NCBI GenBank assembly: GCA_002436005.1
Contig: DIXG01000061.1
Location: 1-64,000 of the forward strand
DNA from: Anaerolineaceae bacterium UBA6086
GTDB taxonomy: Bacteria; Chloroflexota; Anaerolineae; Anaerolineales; Anaerolineaceae
Length of the DNA stretch: 64,000 nucleotides
Direction of reading: 5' to 3'
Made by a program: the position numbers and the translations under genes. The notes under the pieces were generated by a model. It was not told the origin of the DNA. It was given only the letters and a program-made list of their open reading frames with translations, and ran no database searches. This document shows positions 32,282 to 40,764 of this stretch, piece by piece (the first letter of the stretch is position 1; every line of letters starts with the position of its first letter).

Positions 32282-32381
32282 ATTCTGACGAGTAACGCTA
32301 TTGCAGGCGGGTCTTCTTCCTCCTGTTGTTGCTTTTCATCTGCTCAGGGCAGGGGGTCAGGTTGTGGTTGCCCCAATAATC

Positions 32382-33422
32382 TTAATCTTCACCATCAAAT
32401 TCTTCATCTTCATCTGACCAGCTGCCAGCAGCGCCGGAGACCATTGCCTGTTCGCGCACGGCTTTTTCAATTTCGAGTCCCAGCTCCTCGTTTTCCTTCA
32501 AGTATTCTTTGGCGTTTTCACGTCCCTGCCCAAGGCGGATATCTCCGTAGGAGTACCATGAGCCGGATTTATTGATGATATCCATCTCCGCTGCCAGGTC
32601 GAGTACATCGCCCAGCTTGGAGATGCCTTCGTTGTACATGATATCAAATTCTGCGGTGCGGAATGGGGCTGCAACTTTGTTCTTGACCACCCGCACTCTG
32701 ACCCGGTTGCCAACGATCTCTGCGCCAACCTTGATCGATTGAATTCGGCGCACGTCCAGACGGACAGAGGCGTAGAATCTGAGCGCATTTCCGCCGGAAG
32801 TGGTTTCCGGGTTACCAAACATCACGCCGATCTTGTGGCGCAGCTGGTTGGTGAAGATGACGGCGGTGCGGGTCTGGTTGATGGCACCGGAGAGTTTACG
32901 CATTGCCTGGGACATCAGGCGTGCCTGCGTGCCCATGCTGGGGTCACCCATGTCACCTTCAATTTCCGAACGGGGCACAAGCGCAGCAACGGAGTCGATC
33001 ACGACCACGTCCAACGCACCGGAACGCACCAGGGTCTCTGTGATCTCAAGGGCTTGCTCGCCCGTGTCGGGCTGCGAGATCAAGAGTTCATCCACGTTCA
33101 CACCGCATTTTGCGGCATAAACCGGATCGAGTGCATGTTCCATATCAATGAACGCCGCAGTGCCGCCTCTTTTTTGGGCCTCAGCCACAATGTGCTGGCA
33201 GATGGTTGTTTTTCCAGATGATTCTGGTCCATAGATCTCTGAGATCCGGGCTTTTGGAATCCCGCCCACGCCCAGCGCAATATCCAGAGAGAGAGAACCG
33301 GTTGGAATCACATCCACAGCCAGATGTTTTGCCTGGCCAAGGCGCATGATTGAGCCTTCGCCATAGCGTTTGGTAATATCCTTGAGTGCTTTATCAAGAA
33401 CTGATTTCTTTGCGTCGTCCAT
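32382..33422 (-). CDS. recA: Recombinase RecA
   Basis: A 346-residue RecA: Walker [15 protein letters not shown], Walker [12 protein letters not shown], the [17 protein letters not shown] loop and [20 protein letters not shown] (loop L2). A C-terminal region rich in acidic residues ([11 protein letters not shown]) ends it. It drives homologous recombination and LexA self-cleavage. The gene stands alone. A LexA-type box lies between the -35 and -10 boxes of a good promoter about 100 bases upstream, so SOS induction is likely. Confidence 0.98.
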   Translation of the reverse strand: MDDAKKSVLDKALKDITKRYGEGSIMRLGQAKHLAVDVIPTGSLSLDIALGVGGIPKARISEIYGPESSGKTTICQHIVAEAQKRGGTAAFIDMEHALDPVYAAKCGVNVDELLISQPDTGEQALEITETLVRSGALDVVVIDSVAALVPRSEIEGDMGDPSMGTQARLMSQAMRKLSGAINQTRTAVIFTNQLRHKIGVMFGNPETTSGGNALRFYASVRLDVRRIQSIKVGAEIVGNRVRVRVVKNKVAAPFRTAEFDIMYNEGISKLGDVLDLAAEMDIINKSGSWYSYGDIRLGQGRENAKEYLKENEELGLEIEKAVREQAMVSGAAGSWSDEDEEFDGED

Positions 33423-33521
33423 TATGCCATCCTTTATCTATTCTAATCTGATGATACTCGATTTCTCCTGAGCGGTGATGATTTGAAAAACCCTGAAATT
33501 TTCAATAATGAACTTAATTCA

Positions 33522-33549
33522 ATTTTAGCACATATGTTCAGTGTGTCAA
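33522..33549 (-). promoter_or_regulatory. recA promoter with LexA-like SOS box in the spacer
   Basis: Read on the minus strand, TTGACA (33549-33544) and TAAAAT (33527-33522) are 16 bases apart. The spacer contains GAACATATGTGC (33539-33528), one mismatch from the GAACATATGTTC core of Gram-positive-type LexA boxes. This position would let LexA block RNA polymerase. Confidence 0.65.
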
Positions 33550-33555
33550 GCGATC

Positions 33556-34395
33556 CTAATCGACAGCATTTAATAGAATGAATGGATCAAAGAGCTGATA
33601 ATGACCGCTCATGCGCCAAAGGCAGTAATTGGCTCTCTGTTCTTCTGAATAGGTCGTTTCATAAAAAGCCATTGAAGAAAAATTGGCACCTGAGGGACCC
33701 AGGCGGGTTTCCAGATGTAGGTGGGGGTTGCTGGAATAACCTGTGTTGCCGACTGTGCCCAGTTCGGTACCGCAGGCGATCGTGTCTCCTGGCGCGAAAC
33801 CAGGACGGACTTCCATGTGGGCATAGAGGTGATAGACAGACATCTCACCGTTATTGACAGGCGGTGAGAAATTTGGGCACTCGCCCTGGTAGACAACTTC
33901 TTCCGGAATGGGAAGGTAGCCATCCAGTAGGGCGGCTTGAATCTGTTCAGGGAGAACTGACAGCGGAGTTTCAATGATGATAGCGTATCCATAGGGAATC
34001 GTGTCTTCGAGGGTGACAACGGTTCTACCCTCGAGGATGGCGTAGATCGCGATTCCCTGGATGGATTCACGCTCTCCGCGTCGGTAATAAGCAAAATCCA
34101 CGCCATGATGTCCATCGTCTTTGCCAAAAGGCGGAATGACCAGCGGATTGACCAGGATCAACAGCAAAGAGTCCATAGTTTCATCTTCTAAAGGAACACA
34201 GACCTGGAATGCAGGTTCTGTGACTGTGGGTGTCTGTGGTGTTTCTGTGGGCGGAATGTCGGTTAGGCTGGGCGTCTCTGTCAGCGTTGGCACAAATGTG
34301 GCTGTTGGTGTCGCTGAAACCGCCAGATCAGCCCCAGGGGATGACTGGCAGGCACACAGGATCAGAACAATCAGGAGCGGCAGGAATTTCTTCAT
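33556..34395 (-). CDS. M23-family metallopeptidase lipoprotein
   Basis: A 279-residue lipoprotein: MKKFLPLLIVLILCAC is a signal peptide with lipobox LCAC, followed by a Thr/Pro-rich linker to about residue 65. The catalytic part shows HHGVDFAYYRRGE (His-x3-Asp), AILEGRTVV and a C-terminal NPHLHLETRLG with the HxH zinc ligand pair, the LytM/M23 arrangement. It likely cleaves peptide cross-links of peptidoglycan outside the membrane or acts as an activator. ATG 34395 is chosen because it overlaps the upstream stop as ATGA and begins MKKF; the frame extends seven codons further. Confidence 0.88.
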   Translation of the reverse strand: MKKFLPLLIVLILCACQSSPGADLAVSATPTATFVPTLTETPSLTDIPPTETPQTPTVTEPAFQVCVPLEDETMDSLLLILVNPLVIPPFGKDDGHHGVDFAYYRRGERESIQGIAIYAILEGRTVVTLEDTIPYGYAIIIETPLSVLPEQIQAALLDGYLPIPEEVVYQGECPNFSPPVNNGEMSVYHLYAHMEVRPGFAPGDTIACGTELGTVGNTGYSSNPHLHLETRLGPSGANFSSMAFYETTYSEEQRANYCLWRMSGHYQLFDPFILLNAVD

Positions 34396-35717
34396 GCATC
34401 CCGGATTCGCCGGCATTCCATATAAAAACGTTTCTCCCGCGCTTCTCCCATTGAGAAAGTTTTACGGGGAAGCGCACCATCCAGGATCACCGTGCGAAAC
34501 AGTTCGGATTTATCCATGCCCGGCACGTAGAATCCTGCATTGCCTGGCATTCGCCCTTGGTCAAAGAGCACACCTGTGCCATGGACATAGTCGATCTTTT
34601 CAGCACCGCCAGAAGCCAGGAATTGGTCGAGAAATTTCTGGAGAGTCCCAACCGGTAGGTTTTCATCGGGATCATGGATTTCAATCAATTTGAAGCCTTC
34701 TTCTGTGATCAACCCAATTTGATGCCAGACTTCTTCGTCATTGTCCACAATCGTGAGCATTGCCGCTTCATTCTCGATATCCCTGACGGAAAACCGGCTA
34801 CCCCAATAGGACTGCATGGCTTGGAAGATGTCTTTGTGGATTGAGAACAAAATCCGGTGGATCGGTTCGAAAGTCAGCGCGGGATCGTGCACATTTTCCA
34901 GTTCCACAAGGGCATACCGTGCAGGGTGGTCCATGCCGACCGTGGGTTTAATCTTTTCCCAGATAGATTTAGCGGTTGCGAGGGAATGATTGCCGTCGCC
35001 AGCCGCAAAGAGCAAGGGTTGATAGCGTCCGGGAACCAGGTTGTATTTCTCTGCAAAGATGTCTGGATCGATGAGGGCATTCAGGGAATCGAAAATATGC
35101 TGGATGGTGCCTTCATCACTTAACGCCAGGCCAGTCAGGTGCCCGCTGTCCATCATCAGGTCAAAACTATAGAGCCGATCGAATTGCTCGAGCTGTTCAT
35201 CAATGGGACCAAACACGGTATCATTGGGGTCATCAAATAGAATTAAGATATGGGGACACTCCAAGGGCGCGCCTTCGCGGATCCGGATGCGCGGAGGGAG
35301 TCGATCGAGAATGGTGCCCTCAGTGGCACGAACCAGGGTTTGTGAGCCTTTGTTGAAGTCGTATTGTTCCAAATCGAGACAGACCATCAATCCTCTGCGG
35401 GTGTGTTTGCCGACTGTTCGCAGCACATAAACAAAATCATTGACCCGGGTGAACACACCTGTTTCCAGATACTGCTTCATCGCTGCCTGGGTGGATTGGA
35501 TGCGTTTCTCTTCCTCAGGTGTGCCCAGCATAATTTCCGGCAGGATCAAATGATAGGTCGAAGGCGAATTTCCAACAATTGTTTCTACCTGCTGCCAGTA
35601 TTCCGGCTCACACGTGAACTGATCACACGCCACGACAGCCCATTTCTGCGGGTCAAATTTTGGTTGCGGAAGCAAAATCTCAGGTATTTTAATGCCGATA
35701 TCCGTTACAGGAGTCAT
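34392..35717 (-). CDS. DUF1015-family protein
   Basis: A 441-residue cytoplasmic protein starting MTPVTDIGIKIPEILLPQPK, with WAVVACDQFTCEPEYWQQVE, LLFAAGDGNHSLATAKSIWE and HGTGVLFDQGRMPGN, blocks typical of the DUF1015 family. The function of the family is not known to me; some members sit near serine or phosphorylated-amino-acid metabolism genes. Its stop overlaps the start of the M23 peptidase gene by four bases (ATGA), so the two are co-translated. No signal peptide or membrane segment is present. Confidence 0.88.
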   Translation of the reverse strand: MTPVTDIGIKIPEILLPQPKFDPQKWAVVACDQFTCEPEYWQQVETIVGNSPSTYHLILPEIMLGTPEEEKRIQSTQAAMKQYLETGVFTRVNDFVYVLRTVGKHTRRGLMVCLDLEQYDFNKGSQTLVRATEGTILDRLPPRIRIREGAPLECPHILILFDDPNDTVFGPIDEQLEQFDRLYSFDLMMDSGHLTGLALSDEGTIQHIFDSLNALIDPDIFAEKYNLVPGRYQPLLFAAGDGNHSLATAKSIWEKIKPTVGMDHPARYALVELENVHDPALTFEPIHRILFSIHKDIFQAMQSYWGSRFSVRDIENEAAMLTIVDNDEEVWHQIGLITEEGFKLIEIHDPDENLPVGTLQKFLDQFLASGGAEKIDYVHGTGVLFDQGRMPGNAGFYVPGMDKSELFRTVILDGALPRKTFSMGEAREKRFYMECRRIRDA

Positions 35718-35830
35718 AAGGTCCTTTCTGTAATGATTGGATCATCATGCCTTATTTTAACTGAAAATTCGCCAACCTGGCTGGAATTCTTTTTCAGAAT
35801 AATAGCCTTGATTCAGGCTACTTGCTGGCA

Positions 35831-35867
35831 TAAAAGAAAGACTGCCAGAAGGATTCTGGCAATCTTT
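35831..35867 (-). terminator. Terminator of the degV-type gene
   Basis: On the minus strand AAAGATTGCCAGAA (35867-35854) pairs with TTCTGGCAGTCTTT (35850-35837) with one mismatch, around TCC, followed by CTTTTATG. It lies about 33 bases after the DegV stop. Confidence 0.85.
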
Positions 35868-35899
35868 GGGTGGTAACTTATGCAGTCAGCTTGCTGGTT

Positions 35900-36772
35900 T
35901 TATTCAGGCAGCAGCAGGTCCACACCAGCAACGTATGCCACGCCAACTGTTCCAGGACCGGTGTGCGTGCCAATCACCGGGCTGATTTTGGCTAACATAA
36001 TTTCCTCAGCGTTGAATTCTTTATTGATTTTTTTAAGTAGCTTTGCGGCGGATGTATCTGCTGCTGCTGAAACAACGCCAATCATATTGATTCGCTCAAA
36101 TCCAAATACCGCCGCTTTGAGCAATTCGATCAAACGATCGTGAGATTTTTTCGATGTGCGCACCCTTTCAAGTGCTTCAATTTTGCCATCGACCAGCTGG
36201 AGAATCGGCTTGAGGTTGAGAGCAGTCCCAAGGAAGCGCGCGGCGCCACCAATCCTTCCGCCACGGTGGAGAAATTCAAGAGTATCCACGGCAAAATAGA
36301 CCTGGGTATGATCGCGGATGGTTTCTGCAATCTTTTTGCATTCTACCAGTGTGGCGCCGTGTTTGGCTGCCCTGGCAGCCGCAAGCGCCATATAAGCCAG
36401 TGGCAGCGAGGTGAATTTTGAATCGACCAGTTCGATGTTGGCATCCGGAAACATACCCTTTGCTCGAATGGCGGAATCAAGCGTGCCAGAAAGACCTGAA
36501 GAGATGACCACGGCTAAAATGTCATAGTCTTCGGATAAGAGTCTTTCAAATACATCAGCAAAAGCCTGGATGGTCGCCTGTGATGTGGAGGGCATGGTTT
36601 TACTGGTAGAGAGCCGTTCATAGAAAGCCTCGGGTGTGATATCGATATTGTCCCGCAGGGTTTCTTCTCCCCAGATGACCACCAGAGGAACCACATTAAT
36701 TTGATAGGCAGCTACCAGATCTTCGGGGAGGTAGGCGGTTGAATCGGTCACTATTGCAACTTTGGACATCAT
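35900..36772 (-). CDS. DegV-family fatty-acid-binding protein
   Basis: A 290-residue DegV protein: VAIVTDSTAYLPEDLVAAYQ start, STSKTMPSTSQATIQAFADV, VVISSGLSGTLDSAIRAKGM and LEFLHRGGRIGGAARFLGTA. Members bind fatty acids and FakB-type proteins hand them to the FakA kinase; no fakA is adjacent. AAAGGAAATT precedes two consecutive ATG codons (36772 and 36769). A hairpin terminator follows, so the gene is monocistronic. Confidence 0.92.
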   Translation of the reverse strand: MMSKVAIVTDSTAYLPEDLVAAYQINVVPLVVIWGEETLRDNIDITPEAFYERLSTSKTMPSTSQATIQAFADVFERLLSEDYDILAVVISSGLSGTLDSAIRAKGMFPDANIELVDSKFTSLPLAYMALAAARAAKHGATLVECKKIAETIRDHTQVYFAVDTLEFLHRGGRIGGAARFLGTALNLKPILQLVDGKIEALERVRTSKKSHDRLIELLKAAVFGFERINMIGVVSAAADTSAAKLLKKINKEFNAEEIMLAKISPVIGTHTGPGTVGVAYVAGVDLLLPE

Positions 36773-36908
36773 AATTTCCTTTCAATAAAATGAGTTATTG
36801 AATAAAAGATGAATGACAATTACACCAGGTATAACCCGTAAATACGGCATTCGTTTCGGGTCGAAGCGCGGATGATGATCTGACGATTCTTAACGTATAT
36901 AATGAAAG

Positions 36909-36948
36909 CAAATGGAATAACAGCAAATGGATAACACAAATGGATGAC
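36909..36948. repeat. Short imperfect tandem repeat upstream of ffh
   Basis: CAAATGGAATAACAG, CAAATGGATAACA and CAAATGGATGAC lie head to tail at 36909-36923, 36924-36936 and 36937-36948, directly before the ffh promoter -35 box at 36953. Confidence 0.7.
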
Positions 36949-36952
36949 TCTC

Positions 36953-36981
36953 TTGACCGAAAGGCAGTTACACGCTAAAAT
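36953..36981 (+). promoter_or_regulatory. Promoter of the ffh-rpsP operon
   Basis: TTGACC (36953-36958) and TAAAAT (36976-36981) with a 17-base spacer. The expected start lies some 35 bases before the GTG of ffh. Confidence 0.65.
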
Positions 36982-37023
36982 CACAGGTTGATATTTGACA
37001 AGTGGAAATGAACAGTATTCATT

Positions 37024-38346
37024 GTGTTTGAAAGCCTTACAGATCGCCTGACGAATATTTTTGAAAACCTGCGGCGGCGCGGGCGTCTTTCGGATGCAGA
37101 TGTAGAAAGGGCGATGCGCGAAGTTCGCATGGCTTTGCTTGAAGCGGATGTACATTACAGCGTGGTTAAGAGCTTCACAAGCCGGGTGAAGGAACGCGCC
37201 GTGGGACAGGAAGTTTCGAAGGCATTGAATCCTGCCCAGCAGGTAATTAAGATTGTCAACGAAGAATTGATCCAAACACTTGGCAAACCCAGCGGGCTGA
37301 ACTTGAAGGGCGAACGCCCTTATGTGATCATGCTGGTGGGGCTTCAGGGTTCTGGTAAGACCACGGCTGCTGCAAAATTAGCCAGGCAGCTGCGCAATCA
37401 GGGACACCGTGTGATGCTGGTGGCAGCGGATCCTTATCGACCGGCAGCCGTCAAACAGCTGCAGACATTGGGCGCACAAATCGATGTTCCGGTGTTTTAC
37501 CAGGAAAATATTGATCCACCCCGATTAGCCCATGAGGCTTATCAAACTGCACGAAAGGGCGGCACCAGTGTTGTCATCCTGGATACAGCTGGACGATCCC
37601 AGCTGGACGATGCGTTGATGAACGAATTAGGTGCGATTGCCAAAAAATTAGACATCACCGAGACCCTGCTGGTTGTGGATTCGATGATTGGGCAGGAAGC
37701 TTTGAATGTTGCCCAAGGATTTCATCAACTGCTGCCGATCACCGGTCTGTTTCTGACGAAGATTGACGGCGATGCACGCGGCGGCGCGGCAATCTCGATT
37801 CGAGAGGTGACCGGTGTGCCGATCAAGTATCTGGGTGTTGGTGAGTCTGTTGACGCGATTGAGGAGTATAATCCAGACAGGCTTGCATCCCGAATTCTTG
37901 GGATGGGTGATATACTGGGTCTGATCCAAAAAGCAGAAACTGCTTTGGATCAGCAGGAAGCTGAAAAACAAGCTGAGAAGCTAATGCGGGGCGAATTCTC
38001 TCTGGAGGATTTTGCCAAGCAGCTCAAGCAGATGCGTAAGATGGGACCGCTGGGGCAGTTGATGGAAATGCTCCCCGGGCAGATGGGGCAGGTGGCCAAG
38101 CAGGTGGACCCCAAAGACGCTGAAAATCAACTCAGGCAGATTGAGGCAGTTATCAACTCCATGACTGTGGAGGAGCGCCGCAATCCAAAATTGTTGAATG
38201 CCAGCCGCAGACGCCGAATTGCATCTGGATCAGGCCTGGATGTTCAGGTTGTGAACCAGGTAATGAAGCGTTTTAGAGAGACACAGCGGTTGATCAAAAC
38301 ATTGCAAAAATCAGGCGGCAAAAGTTTAGGCCGATTGATTGGATAG
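37024..38346 (+). CDS. ffh: Signal recognition particle protein Ffh (SRP54)
   Basis: The 440-residue GTPase targets nascent membrane proteins with 4.5S RNA and FtsY. The N domain starts VFESLTDRLTNIFENLRRRG; the G domain has LVGLQGSGKTTAAAKLA, DTAGRSQLDDALMNEL and TKIDGDARGGAAIS; the C-terminal M domain is Met-rich (MRKMGPLGQLMEMLPG). The start codon is GTG at 37024 with no strong Shine-Dalgarno. It heads the classical ffh-rpsP-khpA-rimM cluster. No SRP RNA gene was recognised in the window. Confidence 0.97.
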   Translation: MFESLTDRLTNIFENLRRRGRLSDADVERAMREVRMALLEADVHYSVVKSFTSRVKERAVGQEVSKALNPAQQVIKIVNEELIQTLGKPSGLNLKGERPYVIMLVGLQGSGKTTAAAKLARQLRNQGHRVMLVAADPYRPAAVKQLQTLGAQIDVPVFYQENIDPPRLAHEAYQTARKGGTSVVILDTAGRSQLDDALMNELGAIAKKLDITETLLVVDSMIGQEALNVAQGFHQLLPITGLFLTKIDGDARGGAAISIREVTGVPIKYLGVGESVDAIEEYNPDRLASRILGMGDILGLIQKAETALDQQEAEKQAEKLMRGEFSLEDFAKQLKQMRKMGPLGQLMEMLPGQMGQVAKQVDPKDAENQLRQIEAVINSMTVEERRNPKLLNASRRRRIASGSGLDVQVVNQVMKRFRETQRLIKTLQKSGGKSLGRLIG

Positions 38347-38456
38347 TCGGAAGATGAGAAAGGTAAGCGTTCCCTTCAACGCTCTCTCAGACCTTTTTGA
38401 ATCATCGGGCTTATGATAATAAAATTGATGAGATAAAAAAGAGGAGATATTTTTCG

Positions 38457-38798
38457 ATGGTAAAAATTCGTTTACGCCGGGTTGGATCCCGGAATCAGGC
38501 AAGTTATCGGGTTGTTGTTGCGGATAAGGAAAGCCCACGCGATGGAAAATTTATTGAAATCGTAGGTCACTATAATCCGCGCACAGATCCTTCGACAGTT
38601 GTCTTCAAAGATGACAGGATTTTCTACTGGCTGAGTGTTGGCGCTCAACCCACCGAGGCAGTTGAGGGACTTTTTAAGCAGATTATGTTAACGGAACGCT
38701 ATGAACGGTTCAAAGCTGGTGAAGATGTCGAGGCATTGGTGAAGGAAGCTGAAGAGATTTATAAGACCCGGGTAACAGACCTGCGCACCAACCCGTAA
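38457..38798 (+). CDS. rpsP: 30S ribosomal protein S16
   Basis: A 113-residue S16: MVKIRLRRVGSRNQASYRVV, ADKESPRDGKFIEIVGHYNP and RIFYWLSVGAQPTEAVEGL are the family signatures. It is longer than the usual 80-90 residues by a helical C-terminal tail (DVEALVKEAEEIYKTRVT). The ATG at 38457, preceded by AGAGGAGAT, is chosen over an in-frame ATG 60 bases upstream. It assembles early in the 30S subunit. Confidence 0.96.
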   Translation: MVKIRLRRVGSRNQASYRVVVADKESPRDGKFIEIVGHYNPRTDPSTVVFKDDRIFYWLSVGAQPTEAVEGLFKQIMLTERYERFKAGEDVEALVKEAEEIYKTRVTDLRTNP

Positions 38799-38829
38799 AC
38801 CCACGATTAAGCAAAATTGCGAGGCAAAC

Positions 38830-39081
38830 ATGAAAGGTGATAACCTGCAAGGATTGGTTGAATTTGTTGCCCAATCTTTGGTCGATCAACCTACAGAAGT
38901 CGATGTCAACAAATACACCCGCGGCAGCACGGTTCAAATTGAACTGCAGGTGGCAAGAGAGGATATGGGGAGGGTGATTGGTAAGAGCGGACGTGTGGCA
39001 AACGCGATACGGACGCTGCTCAAGGTCGCTGCTGCAAGAGAAGGCAGCCAAGCGAATCTTGATATTATCGAGCCACGTTAG
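38830..39081 (+). CDS. khpA: KH-domain RNA-binding protein KhpA
   Basis: An 83-residue single KH domain, with the RNA-binding GxxG loop in GRVIGKSGRVANAIRTLL and the preceding VQIELQVAREDMG strand. KhpA lies between rpsP and rimM in many bacteria, as here, and works as a global RNA-binding protein in translation or cell-division control. A GAGGC lies just before the ATG. Confidence 0.94.
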   Translation: MKGDNLQGLVEFVAQSLVDQPTEVDVNKYTRGSTVQIELQVAREDMGRVIGKSGRVANAIRTLLKVAAAREGSQANLDIIEPR

Positions 39082-39099
39082 ACTGCACCCTGCGATAAG

Positions 39100-39654
39100 A
39101 TGCCTCAAAATCATAAAAAAAATTCAGGCTCGCCGCATACCAGCGAGCCTGAATTTCTCTTACTTGGCAAGTTGAGACGAGCTCACGGCGTGAAGGGGGA
39201 AATCCCGCTGGAAGTCTATACGGAAATGCTGGAGCTATTAGTTCCAGACAGTCTGGTTTTCATTGGGGATGCCTACCAGCCCTTAACGATTGAAAAAACA
39301 CGCTGGAAGCAGGAGCTTTTACTTCTCAAGTTTAAGGAAATTGATGACCGAACGATTGTGTCAGAATTGACCAATGCTCTGGTTTACGTCCGATCTGTTC
39401 AGCTCCCACCGCTTACCGAGGGCGAGATTTACTCCCATGAGATTGTCGGTTTGAGCGTTTATACCGAAGAGGGTGAATTCTTGGGGACTCTGGTTGAGAT
39501 ATTGGAAACTGGCGCGAACGATGTCTTCATTATCGAGGATGATGCTGGCCAGGAAATATTGATTCCAGATACTGAGGAAGTGATCCTTGAGATTGATCTC
39601 GAACTGGGAAAGATGATCGTTGCCAGGATGGATTGGTATGGTGAGGGGGATTGA
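39100..39654 (+). CDS. rimM: Ribosome maturation factor RimM
   Basis: A 184-residue RimM: after a polar N-terminal tail, LLLGKLRRAHGVKGEIPLEV is the family start, followed by RWKQELLLLKFKEIDDRT (RimM N domain) and a PRC-barrel half with GEFLGTLVEILETGANDVF and EVILEIDLELGKM. It helps 30S head maturation around S19. It follows khpA by 18 bases; its stop overlaps the dprA ATG (TGATG). The normal trmD and rplS genes of this cluster are not present downstream. Confidence 0.95.
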   Translation: MPQNHKKNSGSPHTSEPEFLLLGKLRRAHGVKGEIPLEVYTEMLELLVPDSLVFIGDAYQPLTIEKTRWKQELLLLKFKEIDDRTIVSELTNALVYVRSVQLPPLTEGEIYSHEIVGLSVYTEEGEFLGTLVEILETGANDVFIIEDDAGQEILIPDTEEVILEIDLELGKMIVARMDWYGEGD

Positions 39655-40754
39655 TGTCGGGTGATAAGAAGTATTGGATTGGCTTTAACCTGGTAAGGGG
39701 AATTGGAGCGGTCAGGTTTCAGCAGATCCTATCTTTCTTTGGTGATTTATCATCGGCATGGCAGGCACCCCTGGAGGCTTTCCGACAGGTAGGCTTGCCT
39801 GAGCGAGCGCTTGGAAATTTTGCCAAATTGCGCGCAGAAATTGATCTGGATCGGTATTATGAATCAATTATTGAAAGCGGAATATCCGTTCTGACATTAC
39901 TTGATGAGCATTATCCCCGTTTGTTAAGGGAAATTGACCAGGCGCCGCCAGTGATTTATGTGCGTGGATCATTAACTCCTGCAGATGAGTTTGCCGTTGC
40001 GATGGTAGGCACCCGCCGCGTTTCTGCTTATGGGCAGCAGGTGACGCGCGATGCCAGTATTTTTCTCGCCGGTCATGGATTGACCATTGTGAGTGGGCTG
40101 GCTCGTGGGGTTGATGCCCTGGCGCATCAAAGCGCACTTAAGGCTGGCGGACAGACGATTGCCGTGCTGGGCAGCGGCGTGGATGTGATTTACCCGCCAG
40201 AGCATCGCGCGCTTGCAGATGCCATTATCGAAAACGGGGCGGTGATCAGCGATTATCCTCTGGGAACACAGCCTGAGGGTGTGAACTTCCCGCCCAGAAA
40301 CCGGATCATTTCAGGGCTTTCCTTGGCGACGATCGTGATAGAAGCGGGAGATCGCAGCGGGGCATTGATCACCGCTGATTTTGCAGTTGAACAGGGGCGA
40401 GATGTTTTTGCTGTTCCGGGCAATGTGCTTTCACCCGTCAGCAAAGGCACGAACAGGCTTATCCAGAACGGCGCTTATGCGATGATCTCACCCCAGGATG
40501 TGCTGGAAGCACTGGATCTATCTGAAGTTGAAGACATTAAACAGGCACGGCAAGTATTGCCAGCGGATGCTATTGAAGCGGGCATCTTGCAGGTGATTGA
40601 TTTTGAACCCCTCCATGTGGACGATATCTGCCAGGCAACGGGAATGGCGGTTGAGAAAGTTTCTGCTGCCCTGACCATGATGGAATTAAAGGGTATGGTT
40701 CAGCATGTTGGCGGAATGCGGTATACCTCAGTGCGTGATTTAACCAGAAAATGA
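39654..40754 (+). CDS. dprA: DNA-processing protein DprA (Smf)
   Basis: A 366-residue DprA/Smf protein. The Rossmann-like core contains VAMVGTRRVSAYGQQVTRDA, IVSGLARGVDALAHQSAL, VLGSGVDVIYPPEHRAL and PPRNRIISGLSLATIVIEAG. A C-terminal winged-helix domain lies at about residues 300-366. It loads RecA on incoming single-stranded DNA in natural transformation. The start at 39654 overlaps the rimM stop, with GAGGGGGA just upstream. A competence function would need other com genes, which are not in this window. Confidence 0.95.
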   Translation: MSGDKKYWIGFNLVRGIGAVRFQQILSFFGDLSSAWQAPLEAFRQVGLPERALGNFAKLRAEIDLDRYYESIIESGISVLTLLDEHYPRLLREIDQAPPVIYVRGSLTPADEFAVAMVGTRRVSAYGQQVTRDASIFLAGHGLTIVSGLARGVDALAHQSALKAGGQTIAVLGSGVDVIYPPEHRALADAIIENGAVISDYPLGTQPEGVNFPPRNRIISGLSLATIVIEAGDRSGALITADFAVEQGRDVFAVPGNVLSPVSKGTNRLIQNGAYAMISPQDVLEALDLSEVEDIKQARQVLPADAIEAGILQVIDFEPLHVDDICQATGMAVEKVSAALTMMELKGMVQHVGGMRYTSVRDLTRK

Positions 40755-40764
40755 GGAGCTAATT

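Noticed and set aside
36773..37023. Possible SRP RNA or other small RNA gene before ffh
   Set aside because: No GGAA-tetraloop hairpin or recognisable structure was seen; the region is explained by promoters and a short repeat.
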